Shown: positions 45,347 through 53,965 of the stretch, one piece after another
How the letters are laid out: every line of letters begins with the position of its first letter
Numbering within the stretch: the first letter of the stretch is position 1
From: Syntrophotalea carbinolica DSM 2380
GTDB taxonomy: Bacteria; Desulfobacterota; Desulfuromonadia; Desulfuromonadales; Syntrophotaleaceae
DNA length: 64,000 nt
Assembly: GCF_000012885.1 (NCBI RefSeq)
Contig: NC_007498.2
Coordinates: forward strand, 2,170,001 to 2,234,000
Reading direction: 5' to 3'
The notes under the pieces: model-generated
The model's input: the letters and a program-made list of their open reading frames with translations, nothing else
Database searches by the model: none
What the model was told of the DNA's origin: nothing
Position numbers and translations under genes: made by a program

Positions 45347-45775
45347 TCAGATGTTCAATTCGAGCGGCTGCTGAGCTGCGTGGGGATGATCGCTGCCGGT
45401 ATAAACCTTCAGCTTGCGGAACATGTCACGCCCCAGTTTGTTCTTGGGAAGCATGCCCTTGACAGCTTTTTTGATCAGATCTTCGGGTTTTTTCTCGAGC
45501 ATCTGAGCGGCGTTGGCTTGACGCAACCCGCCAGGATATCCCGAATGACGATAGTACATCTTAGCGGACATCTTGTTACCGGTCAGCTTGACTTTCTCGG
45601 CGTTGACGACAACGACGAAATCGCCGGTATCGACACTCGGGGAGTAGATCGCTTTATGCTTTCCCCTCAAAACGCGAGCAATTTCAGTCGCAGCCCGACC
45701 CAGCACCTTGCCGTCCAGATCTACGATGTACCAATTCTTTTTGACCTCGGATTTCTTTGCTACCTGCGTGCTCAT
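45347..45775 (-). CDS. rplM: 50S ribosomal protein L13
   Basis: A 142-residue protein: [61 protein letters not shown], and [21 protein letters not shown] are diagnostic. The ATG at 45773-45775 ([13 protein letters not shown]) has GAGAGGAA upstream, so the longer open frame, which runs through the promoter, was rejected. Confidence 0.98.
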   Translation of the reverse strand: MSTQVAKKSEVKKNWYIVDLDGKVLGRAATEIARVLRGKHKAIYSPSVDTGDFVVVVNAEKVKLTGNKMSAKMYYRHSGYPGGLRQANAAQMLEKKPEDLIKKAVKGMLPKNKLGRDMFRKLKVYTGSDHPHAAQQPLELNI

Positions 45776-45830
45776 GGCTTCCTCTCTATGCGTAAACTGT
45801 GATTTTCGTAACGGGACCACAGGACAACCG

Positions 45831-45859
45831 AACTTAACGGAAAGCCCCCGGTATGTCAA
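45831..45859 (-). promoter_or_regulatory. Promoter of rplM-rpsI
   Basis: Minus strand TTGACA (45859-45854), 17-nt spacer, TAAGTT (45836-45831), 55 nt upstream of rplM. Confidence 0.55.
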
Positions 45860-45866
45860 GGTCTTT

Positions 45867-46625
45867 TTAGCCTTCGACGCAATCCTGGGGCGCATAGGCG
45901 ACTTCCATCAGACAAAGCCCCTGCGCAGGTGCGGTTATGCCGGACTGTTTGCGGCAACCACCGGCCAACATGGCGCCGACCTCTTCCGGCGGACGAGCCC
46001 CCCGGCCAACCTCGACCAGGGTGCCGACCATGATACGCACCATGTTGCGCAAAAACCCGCTACCGCGCACATCGACATAAACCCACTCCTCGGCATCCAC
46101 AATATCGACGGAAAATACCTCGCGAACCGTGGTGCGGGCGGCACATCCGCTGGCACGAAAGGCCGCGAAATCATGACGGCCGACCAGCAACCGAGCTGCC
46201 TGTCGCATAGCTTGCAGATCGAGCACGGTCCGCACATGCCAGCTAAAGCGGCAAGCCAACGGCGATCTCACCGGCGAGCGGTAAATACTGTAACGATACC
46301 ACTTGCCCACAGCGCTGTAACGGGCGTGAAAATCATCCGGCATCAAAGCCGCATCGCGCACCGCGATCTGGGCGGGAAGAAAACGGTTCACACCCTCCCT
46401 GTAGGCCGCCATCGGCAAAGGTTGCGGCGTAACGAAATGCGCCACCATGCCCCGTGCGTGCACACCAGCATCGGTACGTCCGGAAGACACCAGGCTATGC
46501 GGGCCGCCACAAACCTTTGCCAGTGCTTCTTCGACCACCTGTTGCACCGAGAGACCATTGGGTTGTCGCTGCCAACCAACGTACGGCGTTCCATCGTATT
46601 CAATAATAAGCCGGACTACGCTCAC
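45867..46625 (-). CDS. truA: tRNA pseudouridine(38-40) synthase TruA
   Basis: A 252-residue synthase that modifies U38-40 in tRNA anticodon stems. The catalytic Asp is in [37 protein letters not shown] and [22 protein letters not shown] are the other marks. The GTG at 46623-46625 was chosen because GGGGG is 5 nt upstream and it overlaps the preceding gene's stop (GTGA), a coupling seen elsewhere in the window. Confidence 0.95.
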   Translation of the reverse strand: MSVVRLIIEYDGTPYVGWQRQPNGLSVQQVVEEALAKVCGGPHSLVSSGRTDAGVHARGMVAHFVTPQPLPMAAYREGVNRFLPAQIAVRDAALMPDDFHARYSAVGKWYRYSIYRSPVRSPLACRFSWHVRTVLDLQAMRQAARLLVGRHDFAAFRASGCAARTTVREVFSVDIVDAEEWVYVDVRGSGFLRNMVRIMVGTLVEVGRGARPPEEVGAMLAGGCRKQSGITAPAQGLCLMEVAYAPQDCVEG

Positions 46626-47389
46626 GGCAACCCCCAGAACCAAACGAATGCAAAAATACCTACGACAAAAAAGATCCCCAGGTCACGAAAAGCCAAACGA
46701 TGGGCGACGCCGGCTCCCTCCATCGAAACAGGAACCTCGCCGTCAAGCACGGCGTCGGCCATCGTATCGGTCGCCAGAATCAGTCGGTCGAAGAGATGGC
46801 CGAACTCGCTAACCCATCCTGCGACCCCATAGCGATGGGCGCCGACAGCAGCCTTGCGAGCATCCATAAAAGCCAACACTTCATCCTGAACCCGGGGCAA
46901 CCACATAAGGACCAGCATACCGTGGCGAGCCACACGATGAATCGGGACCAATCCTTCGACCGGCCTCATCACGACAAGCACAGCCGCCAGCAACGCCGGC
47001 GCTGAGGTAGTCCAGCAAAATAACGATGAACAGGTAACCGCCAATATCAGGCGCCAACCCACCATCGAACCTGCTATCAATCCATCGAGAGACAAAAAAG
47101 GCAGCCCCATAAGCGTTCGTCCCGAACCACCGATCAGATGCAACAACACACCCGCCATCAACACCCAGCGCAAGGCATAAACCCGCTTCAGAACACGAAG
47201 GAAGGAAACACGCCCCACCATGACCGCCAGCAACACGACCATCGTCAGCAAGGCCAACCGCCAGATCTGCGTGGCGGAAAAGACCGCAACAAGGACCGCC
47301 GTCAGAGCAACCAGCTTCCCCCGGGGGTCAATATTTACGATCCAAGGCGCCGCAACATCGCCACCTGCTGAACCCCAATCGATGCCCAT
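46622..47389 (-). CDS. EcfT/CbiQ-like transmembrane protein
   Basis: A 255-residue membrane protein with N-terminal NIDPRGKLVALTAVLVAVF, as at the start of the energy-coupling-factor T component, several helices, and a C-terminal cytoplasmic portion. A conserved Ala-Arg-Gly type coupling motif seems altered (FMDARKAAVGAHRYG). In ECF importers this subunit joins the S component to two ATPases, but none is in view, so this is an orphan. ATG 47389 (MGIDWG) was chosen, with GGTGA upstream. It overlaps truA. Confidence 0.7.
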   Translation of the reverse strand: MGIDWGSAGGDVAAPWIVNIDPRGKLVALTAVLVAVFSATQIWRLALLTMVVLLAVMVGRVSFLRVLKRVYALRWVLMAGVLLHLIGGSGRTLMGLPFLSLDGLIAGSMVGWRLILAVTCSSLFCWTTSAPALLAAVLVVMRPVEGLVPIHRVARHGMLVLMWLPRVQDEVLAFMDARKAAVGAHRYGVAGWVSEFGHLFDRLILATDTMADAVLDGEVPVSMEGAGVAHRLAFRDLGIFFVVGIFAFVWFWGLP

Positions 47390-47397
47390 GGTCGTCA

Positions 47398-47428
47398 CCA
47401 AAAGATAAAGGGGGCCAAGCGGCCCCCT
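47398..47428 (-). terminator. Intrinsic terminator of the leuB-asd unit
   Basis: AGGGGGCC (47409-47416), 4-nt loop, GGCCCCCT (47421-47428); minus strand continues TTTATCTTTT. It lies between asd and the EcfT-like gene, only about 10 nt before that start. Confidence 0.8.
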
Positions 47429-47465
47429 CTGTCCATAAAGTCAAACGATAAAACGCATCCAACGA

Positions 47466-48485
47466 TCACAGATACTTGGCCGCAAGCAATTCGGCTATCT
47501 GCACTGCATTGGTAGCTGCTCCCTTACGCAGATTGTCGGCCACCACCCACAGGTTCAAACCGTTATCGATGGACTCGTCTTCCCGGATGCGCCCGACATA
47601 GGTAAGATCCTGCCCGGCCGCATCGATGGCCGTAGGATAAACCAGATTGGCCACATCATCCACCACCTTGACACCGGGGGCCGCCGCAAGCAGTTCACGG
47701 GCCTTGGCCGCGGACAGCGGTTTTTCGGTTTCGATATTTACAGCTTCACTGTGGCTGTAAAAAACCGGAACGCGCACGGTTGTCGCGGTAACCCGCAAAG
47801 ATTCGTCACCCAGAATCTTCTGCGTCTCGTTAACCATCTTCATCTCTTCCTTGGTATAGCCGTTATCGAGGAAGACGTCAATATGGGGCAGACAGTTAAA
47901 GGCGATCTGATGAGGATACACCTTACATTCTGCGGGACGGCCGTTAAGCAATTCCCCCGACTGAACGCGCAGTTCGTCGATGGCGTTGAGGCCGGTACCG
48001 GAGACTGCCTGATAGGTTGACACCACGATACGCTTGATTTTGGCATAATCGTGCAACGGCTTCAGTGCCACCATCATCTGAATGGTGGAACAGTTGGGAT
48101 TGGCGATGATCCCTTTATTGGTATGCAGCGCTACGTCTGCGGGGTTAACCTCGGGAACCACCAGGGGCACATCCGGATCCATGCGCCAGGCGCTGGAATT
48201 ATCGACACAAACAGCGCCGGAAGCGGCAGCAATGGGGCAAAACTCCTCACTACGGGATCCCCCGGCGCTGAACAGGGCGATATCGATATCCTTGAAAGAA
48301 TCCCTGCCAAGCTTCTGCACCACGAGTTGCTCGCCCTTGAATTCAAGAAATTTGCCTTCAGAACGTTCGGAGGCCAGCAGCCGCAACTCCTTAACGGGGA
48401 AATTGCGCTCGGCCAATACTTCGAGCATCTGATTTCCCACGGCGCCGGTGGCCCCGACAACTGCAACATTAAACAACTTGGACAT
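47466..48485 (-). CDS. asd: Aspartate-semialdehyde dehydrogenase
   Basis: A 339-residue NADPH enzyme that makes aspartate semialdehyde for lysine, threonine, methionine and diaminopimelate. Motifs: NVAVVGATGAVGNQMLEVL, catalytic Cys in IANPNCSTIQMMVALKPLHDY, and VSTYQAVSGTGLNAIDELR. The ATG at 48483-48485 (MSKLFN) has GGAAGGA upstream; the longer frame is unsupported. It follows leuB by 71 nt. Confidence 0.97.
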   Translation of the reverse strand: MSKLFNVAVVGATGAVGNQMLEVLAERNFPVKELRLLASERSEGKFLEFKGEQLVVQKLGRDSFKDIDIALFSAGGSRSEEFCPIAAASGAVCVDNSSAWRMDPDVPLVVPEVNPADVALHTNKGIIANPNCSTIQMMVALKPLHDYAKIKRIVVSTYQAVSGTGLNAIDELRVQSGELLNGRPAECKVYPHQIAFNCLPHIDVFLDNGYTKEEMKMVNETQKILGDESLRVTATTVRVPVFYSHSEAVNIETEKPLSAAKARELLAAAPGVKVVDDVANLVYPTAIDAAGQDLTYVGRIREDESIDNGLNLWVVADNLRKGAATNAVQIAELLAAKYL

Positions 48486-48556
48486 GGGTGATTCCTTCCG
48501 CTTGAACCGCAATAATATAGATTCGTCAGGCCGGACCTACTCCGGCCCCTTTCCGT

Positions 48557-49654
48557 TTAACTTTTAATAAGCTCGGCAACCACGGCATCGCCCATGGCGC
48601 TGGTGGATACCAGTTGTTCACCGTCGGCATCCTGATAGATATCTCCGGTACGCAAACCGGCGGCGAGGCAATTTTCCACGGCTTTTTCGACAGCATCGGC
48701 GGCATCGGCAAGTCCGCAGGAATAGCGCAGCAACATGGCCGCAGAAAGAATCTGAGCCACGGGGTTTGCTATATTTTTGCCGGCAATATCGGGGGCGCTG
48801 CCACCAGCCGGCTCATACATGCCGAAACTACCCTCGGCCAGGGAGGCGGAGGGAAGCATACCGAGGGAGCCGGTGAGCATAGCCGCTTCATCGGACAAGA
48901 TATCGCCGAACATGTTGGGGCACAAAAGAACATCGAACTGCTTGGGTGCCTTGACCAACTGCATGGCGGCATTATCGACATACATGTGGCTCAAGACAAC
49001 GTCCGGATAATCGGCGGAAACACGCTCGACCACTTCACGCCACAGCACCGAGGTCGACAGTACGTTGGCTTTATCGATGGAAACGAGTTTCTTGCCGCGT
49101 TTGCGGGCCGCATCGAAAGCCACGCGCGTAATACGCTCGACTTCGGCATCGGTGTAAGCCATGGTATCGAAACCGCGGCGCTCACCGCCTTCGCCTTCCA
49201 CGCCTTTGGGCTGGGCAAAATAAATACCGCCCGTAAGCTCCCGCACGACCAGAATATCGAAGCCACCCGCAATGACTTCCTCTTTCAAAGAGGAAGCGGA
49301 GGTCAGGGCAGGAAAAACGATGGCGGGCCGCAAGTTGCAGAACAGCCCGAAAATACGCCGCAACGGCAACAATGCCCCCCGCTCGGGGCGCTCTTCGGCA
49401 GGCAACGTATCCCACTTGGGACCACCGACGCTGCCGAATAGAATAGCGTCGGAAGCCTGGCAGATCTCCACAGTCGCATCGGGCAAGGCCTTGCCATCCC
49501 GGTCGATAGCGGCGCCGCCGACATTGGCGAACTGACGCTCAAAACGCACTTGAAACTTCTGTTCCACGGCATCGAGTACCTTCATGGCTTCCGCCATGAT
49601 TTCAGGACCGATTCCATCTCCGGGCAATACCGCCAACTTGAATTCTTTTTTCAT
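48557..49654 (-). CDS. leuB: 3-isopropylmalate dehydrogenase
   Basis: A 365-residue NAD-dependent decarboxylating dehydrogenase in leucine synthesis. [21 protein letters not shown] opens it; [16 protein letters not shown], the catalytic Lys in [17 protein letters not shown], and [25 protein letters not shown] with the metal-binding Asp residues are intact. It has its own strong promoter, so it is not merely the tail of leuACD. Confidence 0.97.
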   Translation of the reverse strand: MKKEFKLAVLPGDGIGPEIMAEAMKVLDAVEQKFQVRFERQFANVGGAAIDRDGKALPDATVEICQASDAILFGSVGGPKWDTLPAEERPERGALLPLRRIFGLFCNLRPAIVFPALTSASSLKEEVIAGGFDILVVRELTGGIYFAQPKGVEGEGGERRGFDTMAYTDAEVERITRVAFDAARKRGKKLVSIDKANVLSTSVLWREVVERVSADYPDVVLSHMYVDNAAMQLVKAPKQFDVLLCPNMFGDILSDEAAMLTGSLGMLPSASLAEGSFGMYEPAGGSAPDIAGKNIANPVAQILSAAMLLRYSCGLADAADAVEKAVENCLAAGLRTGDIYQDADGEQLVSTSAMGDAVVAELIKS

Positions 49655-49729
49655 CTGAATATACTCTCCTCACGGCCGAGCCCCTACCCTGCCACACAAT
49701 CCGGCACAGGTTCCCGCTCAACCGGCGTC

Positions 49730-49759
49730 ATGATAAAAAGCACCCCTGGAAATTGTCAA
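49730..49759 (-). promoter_or_regulatory. Strong promoter of leuB-asd
   Basis: Minus strand TTGACA (49759-49754), 18-nt spacer, TATCAT (49735-49730). Five of six -10 bases match consensus. It lies 76 nt upstream of leuB. Confidence 0.75.
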
Positions 49760-49844
49760 ATATTTTCCCCTGACCCGAGAACACAACATCAAGCCTGGTC
49801 CAGCTTCGACACAACCATGTGTGCAACTTTTGGCACATGTGACA

Positions 49845-49876
49845 CAAAAAACGACCGGACCCTTGGCCCGGCCGTC
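49845..49876 (-). terminator. Intrinsic terminator after leuD
   Basis: On the minus strand GACGGCCGGG...GTCCGGTCGT forms a stem with one G-T pair, followed by TTTTTT (49850-49845). It begins 7 nt after the leuD stop and isolates the leuB promoter from leuCD. Confidence 0.75.
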
Positions 49877-49882
49877 TTCTGC

Positions 49883-50413
49883 TCAATAACGCTTATCAGC
49901 GAACTCGACCCAACCACCGGCCTCAACCAGCGCTTGATCGAAGGGACTGATGTCGAAACGGCATACCTCGTTGCGCCCACCGGCCGAAGCCGTAAGCTGG
50001 TGCCCCTGAAGATCAACCTCGATACTGACTTCACCCTCCTGTGACAGGGCAAAAATCCGATCGATATCGGCTGCAGGCAACTCAATGGCCAACATCCCGC
50101 AATTGAACATATTCTGGCGGAATATGCGCGCGTAGCTCTCTGCAATCACCGTATAAATGCCGTTAACCTCAAGAGACCAGGGCGCATGTTCACGGGAAGA
50201 TCCGCAGCCGAAGTTTTTACGCGTGACCACTACCGTAGCTTTTTGCAATGCCTCGCCGGCAGGATCAAACCCCTCCAGCTTCAGATCCTCAAGCAAGTAG
50301 GGCTTAAGGGCTTCCTTGGTAACCTCGGTCAGGTAACGGGCCGGAATAATTTCGTCGGTATTGATATCGGACCGGTCCAGAAACAATGCCGGCCCTCCAA
50401 AAGTTCTTTTCAT
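49883..50413 (-). CDS. leuD: 3-isopropylmalate dehydratase small subunit
   Basis: A 176-residue aconitase swivel-domain protein. LDRSDINTDEIIPARYLTEVTKE and the key VVTRKNFGCGSSREHAPWSL motif are intact. The short N-terminal variant and partner LeuC of about 426 residues place it in the homoaconitase/IPM-isomerase group rather than the E. coli type. It forms the heterodimer with LeuC; the gene starts 39 nt after leuC. Confidence 0.95.
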   Translation of the reverse strand: MKRTFGGPALFLDRSDINTDEIIPARYLTEVTKEALKPYLLEDLKLEGFDPAGEALQKATVVVTRKNFGCGSSREHAPWSLEVNGIYTVIAESYARIFRQNMFNCGMLAIELPAADIDRIFALSQEGEVSIEVDLQGHQLTASAGGRNEVCRFDISPFDQALVEAGGWVEFADKRY

Positions 50414-50452
50414 GGGTATCTTTGCTCCTTCCTATAAAAACCGCCGCAGCCG

Positions 50453-51733
50453 TTAAAGATCGCGCGGATCGGTAACGGTTCCCTTAATACCGGTGGCGGC
50501 AGCCGTGGCCGGACTCATAAGGTAGACCATTCCGCCTTGCCCCATGCGCCCCTGGAAATTGCGATTACTGGTAGCCGCACAGGCTTCATCGGGCGCAAGC
50601 ACGCCGTTACTCATACCGAGACAGGCGCCGCAGGTGGGATTGGTAATACAAAAACCGGCATCCATAAACGTGGCAAGGATCCCTTCTTCCATGGCCTCGC
50701 GGAAAATTTTCGGCGTCCCCGGCGAGAGAATGCCTCGCACATTGGGCGCCAGCTTATGCCCCTTGAGAATATCCGCGGCCTGACGTAAATCCTCCAGTCG
50801 ACCGTTGGTACAGGTACCGATATAAACCTGATTAACAGGCGTACCGGCCATCTGCCGAGCGGTCTTGACGCAATCGGGTTTATAGTCGTAGGTCACCTGC
50901 GGCTCAAGTTGGCTGACGTCGATATCGAGCACCTTGGCGTATTCGGCATCGGCGTCGGAATGCCACTTACGAAAATCGGCGAGGGCCGCTTCCTTGCTGG
51001 CATATTCTTCCGAGATAAACGGCCAGAGATAATCGACAGTCACCTGATCCGGCAGACAGATGCCGCAAGTGCCGCCGGCTTCGATGGCCATGTTGGTCAA
51101 GGTCATACGAGCATCCATGGACATGGCATCGACCACGGGCCCACGGAATTCGAGCACGTGATCGGTAGCGCCATTAACGCCAAGCTTGTGAATAATGTGC
51201 AGAATCACGTCTTTGGAATACACATGTTCGGGCAAGGTACCGGTAATATTGACCAGAATGCTCTGCGGCTTGCGAAAAGCACATACCCCCTTGAGGATGC
51301 CGACCTCCAGATCGGTGGTCCCGACACCTGCGGCAAAAGCACCGAAGGCTCCGTGGGTACAGGTATGACTGTCCCCCATGATGACCGTGTAACCGGGTCG
51401 GATGAACCCCTTTTCAGGGAACAGCGCATGGCATACACCGTTCTGACCGATATCGAAAAAGTCGGGAATGTCATGACGTTGCGCCCACTCGCGCAGGATT
51501 TTACCCTGAATGGCCGTTTTGGTATCCTTGGCCGGGGTCACATGATCGATAACGGCTTTAATTTTAGATGGATCGAAAACCCGATCCTTGCCCCGCCACT
51601 CGAGATCGGCAATAGCGACAGGGGTAGTGATTTCATGACAGAGAACCCGGTCCAGGTCGAGAACGTAAGTACCCGGAAAAGGTTCGTCACGCAAATGCGC
51701 TGCGAATATTTTCTGTGCGATAGTCTGTCCCAT
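50453..51733 (-). CDS. leuC: 3-isopropylmalate dehydratase large subunit
   Basis: A 426-residue [4Fe-4S] isomerase subunit. Cluster cysteines are in IGTCTNGRLEDLRQA and in NPTCGACLGMSNGVL; GDSHTCTHGAFGAFAAGVGTTD is the substrate-side signature. The ATG at 51731-51733 (MGQTIAQKIFAAH) is preceded by GGAGT; the longer frame runs into the leuA terminator. A T-run terminator lies just upstream between leuA and this gene. Confidence 0.96.
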   Translation of the reverse strand: MGQTIAQKIFAAHLRDEPFPGTYVLDLDRVLCHEITTPVAIADLEWRGKDRVFDPSKIKAVIDHVTPAKDTKTAIQGKILREWAQRHDIPDFFDIGQNGVCHALFPEKGFIRPGYTVIMGDSHTCTHGAFGAFAAGVGTTDLEVGILKGVCAFRKPQSILVNITGTLPEHVYSKDVILHIIHKLGVNGATDHVLEFRGPVVDAMSMDARMTLTNMAIEAGGTCGICLPDQVTVDYLWPFISEEYASKEAALADFRKWHSDADAEYAKVLDIDVSQLEPQVTYDYKPDCVKTARQMAGTPVNQVYIGTCTNGRLEDLRQAADILKGHKLAPNVRGILSPGTPKIFREAMEEGILATFMDAGFCITNPTCGACLGMSNGVLAPDEACAATSNRNFQGRMGQGGMVYLMSPATAAATGIKGTVTDPRDL

Positions 51734-51754
51734 AAATGACTCCAAACAATTCTT

Positions 51755-51783
51755 GAAAAAAACAGGCCGAACAGGCGGCCTGT
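51755..51783 (-). terminator. Intrinsic terminator between leuA and leuC
   Basis: ACAGGCC (51762-51768) pairs with GGCCTGT (51777-51783); on the minus strand the stem is followed by seven T (51762-51756). It begins 8 nt after the leuA stop and ends about 20 nt before leuC. Confidence 0.8.
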
Positions 51784-51790
51784 GACACAC

Positions 51791-53332
51791 TTAAAAATGG
51801 GCCGACGGGCGGGCCTTTACGATCAATGCCAAACGGTTAAGGGCATTGATGTACGCCTTGGCGCTGGCCACGATGATATCGGGATGTGCGCCCTGACCCA
51901 GAACTTCGCGGCCGTCAAGCTCCAAACGGACCGTACATTCACCTTGTGCGTCAGTTCCCCCGGTTATAGCCCCCACGGTAAAACTGAGCAGATCGGCCTT
52001 GCTGTCGGTCAGCTTTTTGATGGTTTTGAAGGTGGCGTCTACAGGACCGCCGCCCATCATAGCCGCCTTTTTGATTTCGCCGTCAATCTCCATGGCCACC
52101 GTAGCGATCGGGGCGGCAAACGAACCGGAACTGGTAACCATCTGCACCAGCTTGTACTTTTCAGGGATACGAATAATTTCGTCGGCCACAATGGCGTCGA
52201 GATCTTCGTCGAAAATTTCTTTTTTCTGATCGGCAAGTGCCTTGAAACGGGTAAAGGCCCGATCCAGATCTTCCTTGGAAAGATCGTATCCCAACTCAAC
52301 CAGACGCTGTCCGAAAGCGTGACGCCCGGAATGCTTGCCCAGGACCAGCTTGTTCTGGGTCAGGCCGATCGATTCGGGGGTCATGATTTCGTAGGTCGAC
52401 TTATCCATCAAAACGCCGTGCTGGTGAATCCCGGCTTCGTGGGCGAAGGCATTGGCACCGACGATGGCCTTATTGGGCTGCACCTGAATGCCGGTAATGG
52501 TCGATAACAGCTTGCTGCTGGCATAAAGATGCTCGGTCACGATATCGGTCTTGAACGGCAGGATATCGGCCCGGGTGCGCAGGGCCATAACGACTTCCTC
52601 CAACGAGCAGTTTCCGGCCCGTTCGCCGATCCCGTTGATGGTGCACTCGATCTGTTCGGCACCGGCTTCGACAGCGGCCAGCGAATTGGCCACGGCCAGC
52701 CCCAGGTCGTTATGGCAGTGAACCGACAGAATGGCTTTGTCCACATTCGGTACGTTGTTTTTGAGACCGCGAATCAGGGCCGCGAATTCGGAGGGGATAC
52801 TGTACCCGACCGTATCGGGGATATTCACCACTTTGGCACCGGCGGCGATAACCGCTTCGACCACCCGGGCCAGAAATTCCGGACGGGTGCGGGCGGCATC
52901 CTCGCAGCTGAATTCGATATTTTCCGTGTAGCGGCCGGCATGTTTGATGGCGGCTACGGCGGTTTCGACAACCTGGTCCTCGCTCATTTTCAGCTTATAC
53001 TTCATATGGATATCGCTGGTAGCCAGGAAGGTATGAATACGCCCGCGTTCCCCCGCATATTGGAGGGCCTCCCATGCACAGTCGATGTCCTTGACCGCCG
53101 CGCGGCAAAGGCCAGCGATCTGCGGCCCTTTGATGGTCTCGGCGATCCGCTTGACGGCCGCGAAATCCCCTTCCGAGGCAATGGGAAAGCCTGCCTCGAT
53201 AACATCGACATTCAGCTTTGCAAGCTGGGAAGCTATCCGCAGTTTTTCATCGATATTCATGCTGGCGCCGGGCGATTGTTCGCCATCGCGCAAGGTGGTG
53301 TCGAAAATTTTGATACTTTTGACGTTCTCCAT
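51791..53332 (-). CDS. leuA: 2-isopropylmalate synthase
   Basis: A 513-residue HMGL-like TIM-barrel enzyme that condenses 2-oxoisovalerate with acetyl-CoA, the first step of leucine synthesis. IFDTTLRDGEQSPGASM and LSVHCHNDLGLAVANSLAAVEAGAEQIECTINGIGERAGN are the synthase signatures with metal-binding His residues; the C-terminal regulatory (LeuA allosteric) domain follows. The ATG at 53330-53332 (MENVKS) was chosen. Expression is under a leucine T-box. Citramalate synthase is a close relative, but the T-box specifier and leu neighbours favour LeuA. Confidence 0.95.
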   Translation of the reverse strand: MENVKSIKIFDTTLRDGEQSPGASMNIDEKLRIASQLAKLNVDVIEAGFPIASEGDFAAVKRIAETIKGPQIAGLCRAAVKDIDCAWEALQYAGERGRIHTFLATSDIHMKYKLKMSEDQVVETAVAAIKHAGRYTENIEFSCEDAARTRPEFLARVVEAVIAAGAKVVNIPDTVGYSIPSEFAALIRGLKNNVPNVDKAILSVHCHNDLGLAVANSLAAVEAGAEQIECTINGIGERAGNCSLEEVVMALRTRADILPFKTDIVTEHLYASSKLLSTITGIQVQPNKAIVGANAFAHEAGIHQHGVLMDKSTYEIMTPESIGLTQNKLVLGKHSGRHAFGQRLVELGYDLSKEDLDRAFTRFKALADQKKEIFDEDLDAIVADEIIRIPEKYKLVQMVTSSGSFAAPIATVAMEIDGEIKKAAMMGGGPVDATFKTIKKLTDSKADLLSFTVGAITGGTDAQGECTVRLELDGREVLGQGAHPDIIVASAKAYINALNRLALIVKARPSAHF

Positions 53333-53361
53333 GTGACCTCCGTCAGTCGTGACTCCCCACT

Positions 53362-53463
53362 TCACCAAGAGCCGGGAGCAGTCGTTGTTGTGAATGATTT
53401 ACGGACGATTTCAGGTACTTCATCATGCGGATGAAGCATCAGGTCGCTTAGGTCCGATTCCAC
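53362..53463 (-). CDS. Possible 33-residue leader ORF before leuA
   Basis: A GTG-initiated frame (VESDLSDLMLHPHDEVPEIVRKS...) with GGGGGTGG about 6 nt upstream, between the T-box terminator and leuA. It ends 29 nt before the leuA start. It is not leucine-rich, and no homologue is recognised. It may be a real small protein or chance; confidence is low. Confidence 0.25.
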   Translation of the reverse strand: MESDLSDLMLHPHDEVPEIVRKSFTTTTAPGSW

Positions 53464-53520
53464 CTGACCACCCCCTTTCTTTCCACTTTGGCAAAAGAAC
53501 CGCGAGTCGTGCGCTGCATA

Positions 53521-53770
53521 CAAAAAAGCTCCCTCCCTTCCAGGGGCGAGAGCTTTGCTTCGCGGTACCACCCTGATTCAGTTCCAGCAGGAACCCTTCA
53601 TTGCCCTTAACGCAGGATCACGTCACGACCTAGCCGATTTCAACCGGATCAACCGTGCGACTCCGAGGCGAGTTCAGTCCGCTCGATACCGGCTCGCAGC
53701 GACCGCCGGCTCTCTCCTATCGAGGTAAAGACCTAATACTCCTCTTCAACGTCTTTATTTTTCTTTCGTT
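53521..53770 (-). promoter_or_regulatory. T-box riboswitch (leucine) controlling leuA
   Basis: The conserved T-box AGGGTGGTACCGCG is at 53574-53561 on the minus strand; its TGG half should pair with the tRNA acceptor end. The Stem I region includes a GAGGAGTA-type bulge and the specifier CTC (53672-53670, preceded by GAA), a leucine codon. A terminator hairpin (about 53556-53527, AAAGCTC...GAGCTTTTTT) lies after the T-box. Uncharged tRNA-Leu should favour the antiterminator and switch on leuA. The riboswitch class is certain; the exact pairing was drawn by eye. Confidence 0.92.
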
Positions 53771-53776
53771 CGCCCT

Positions 53777-53806
53777 AATAGACCAGACTCAAAGCCTTAC
53801 TGTCAA
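53777..53806 (-). promoter_or_regulatory. Promoter of the leuA T-box leader
   Basis: Minus strand TTGACA (53806-53801), 18-nt spacer, TCTATT (53782-53777); transcription would start near 53770, at the 5' end of Stem I. Confidence 0.65.
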
Positions 53807-53890
53807 GCCGTAATGGCCCCGAGGCGGGGCAATGCAGCGTTTTTTCGATGCGACAATACGAAATTCAGCGGCCTTGAAATCGATGCGGGC

Positions 53891-53931
53891 AAAACCTCGC
53901 ACCCGGGCATGGCATGGAATTGCCCGGGCGC
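53891..53931 (-). terminator. Candidate terminator of psd
   Basis: GCACCCGGGCA (53899-53909) pairs with TGCCCGGGCGC (53921-53931), 11 bp with one G-T pair; on the minus strand GAGGTTTT follows. It lies 35 nt after the psd stop. Confidence 0.5.
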
Positions 53932-53965
53932 GGTTACATGGCATACCCTCCGGGGCGACGACAAG

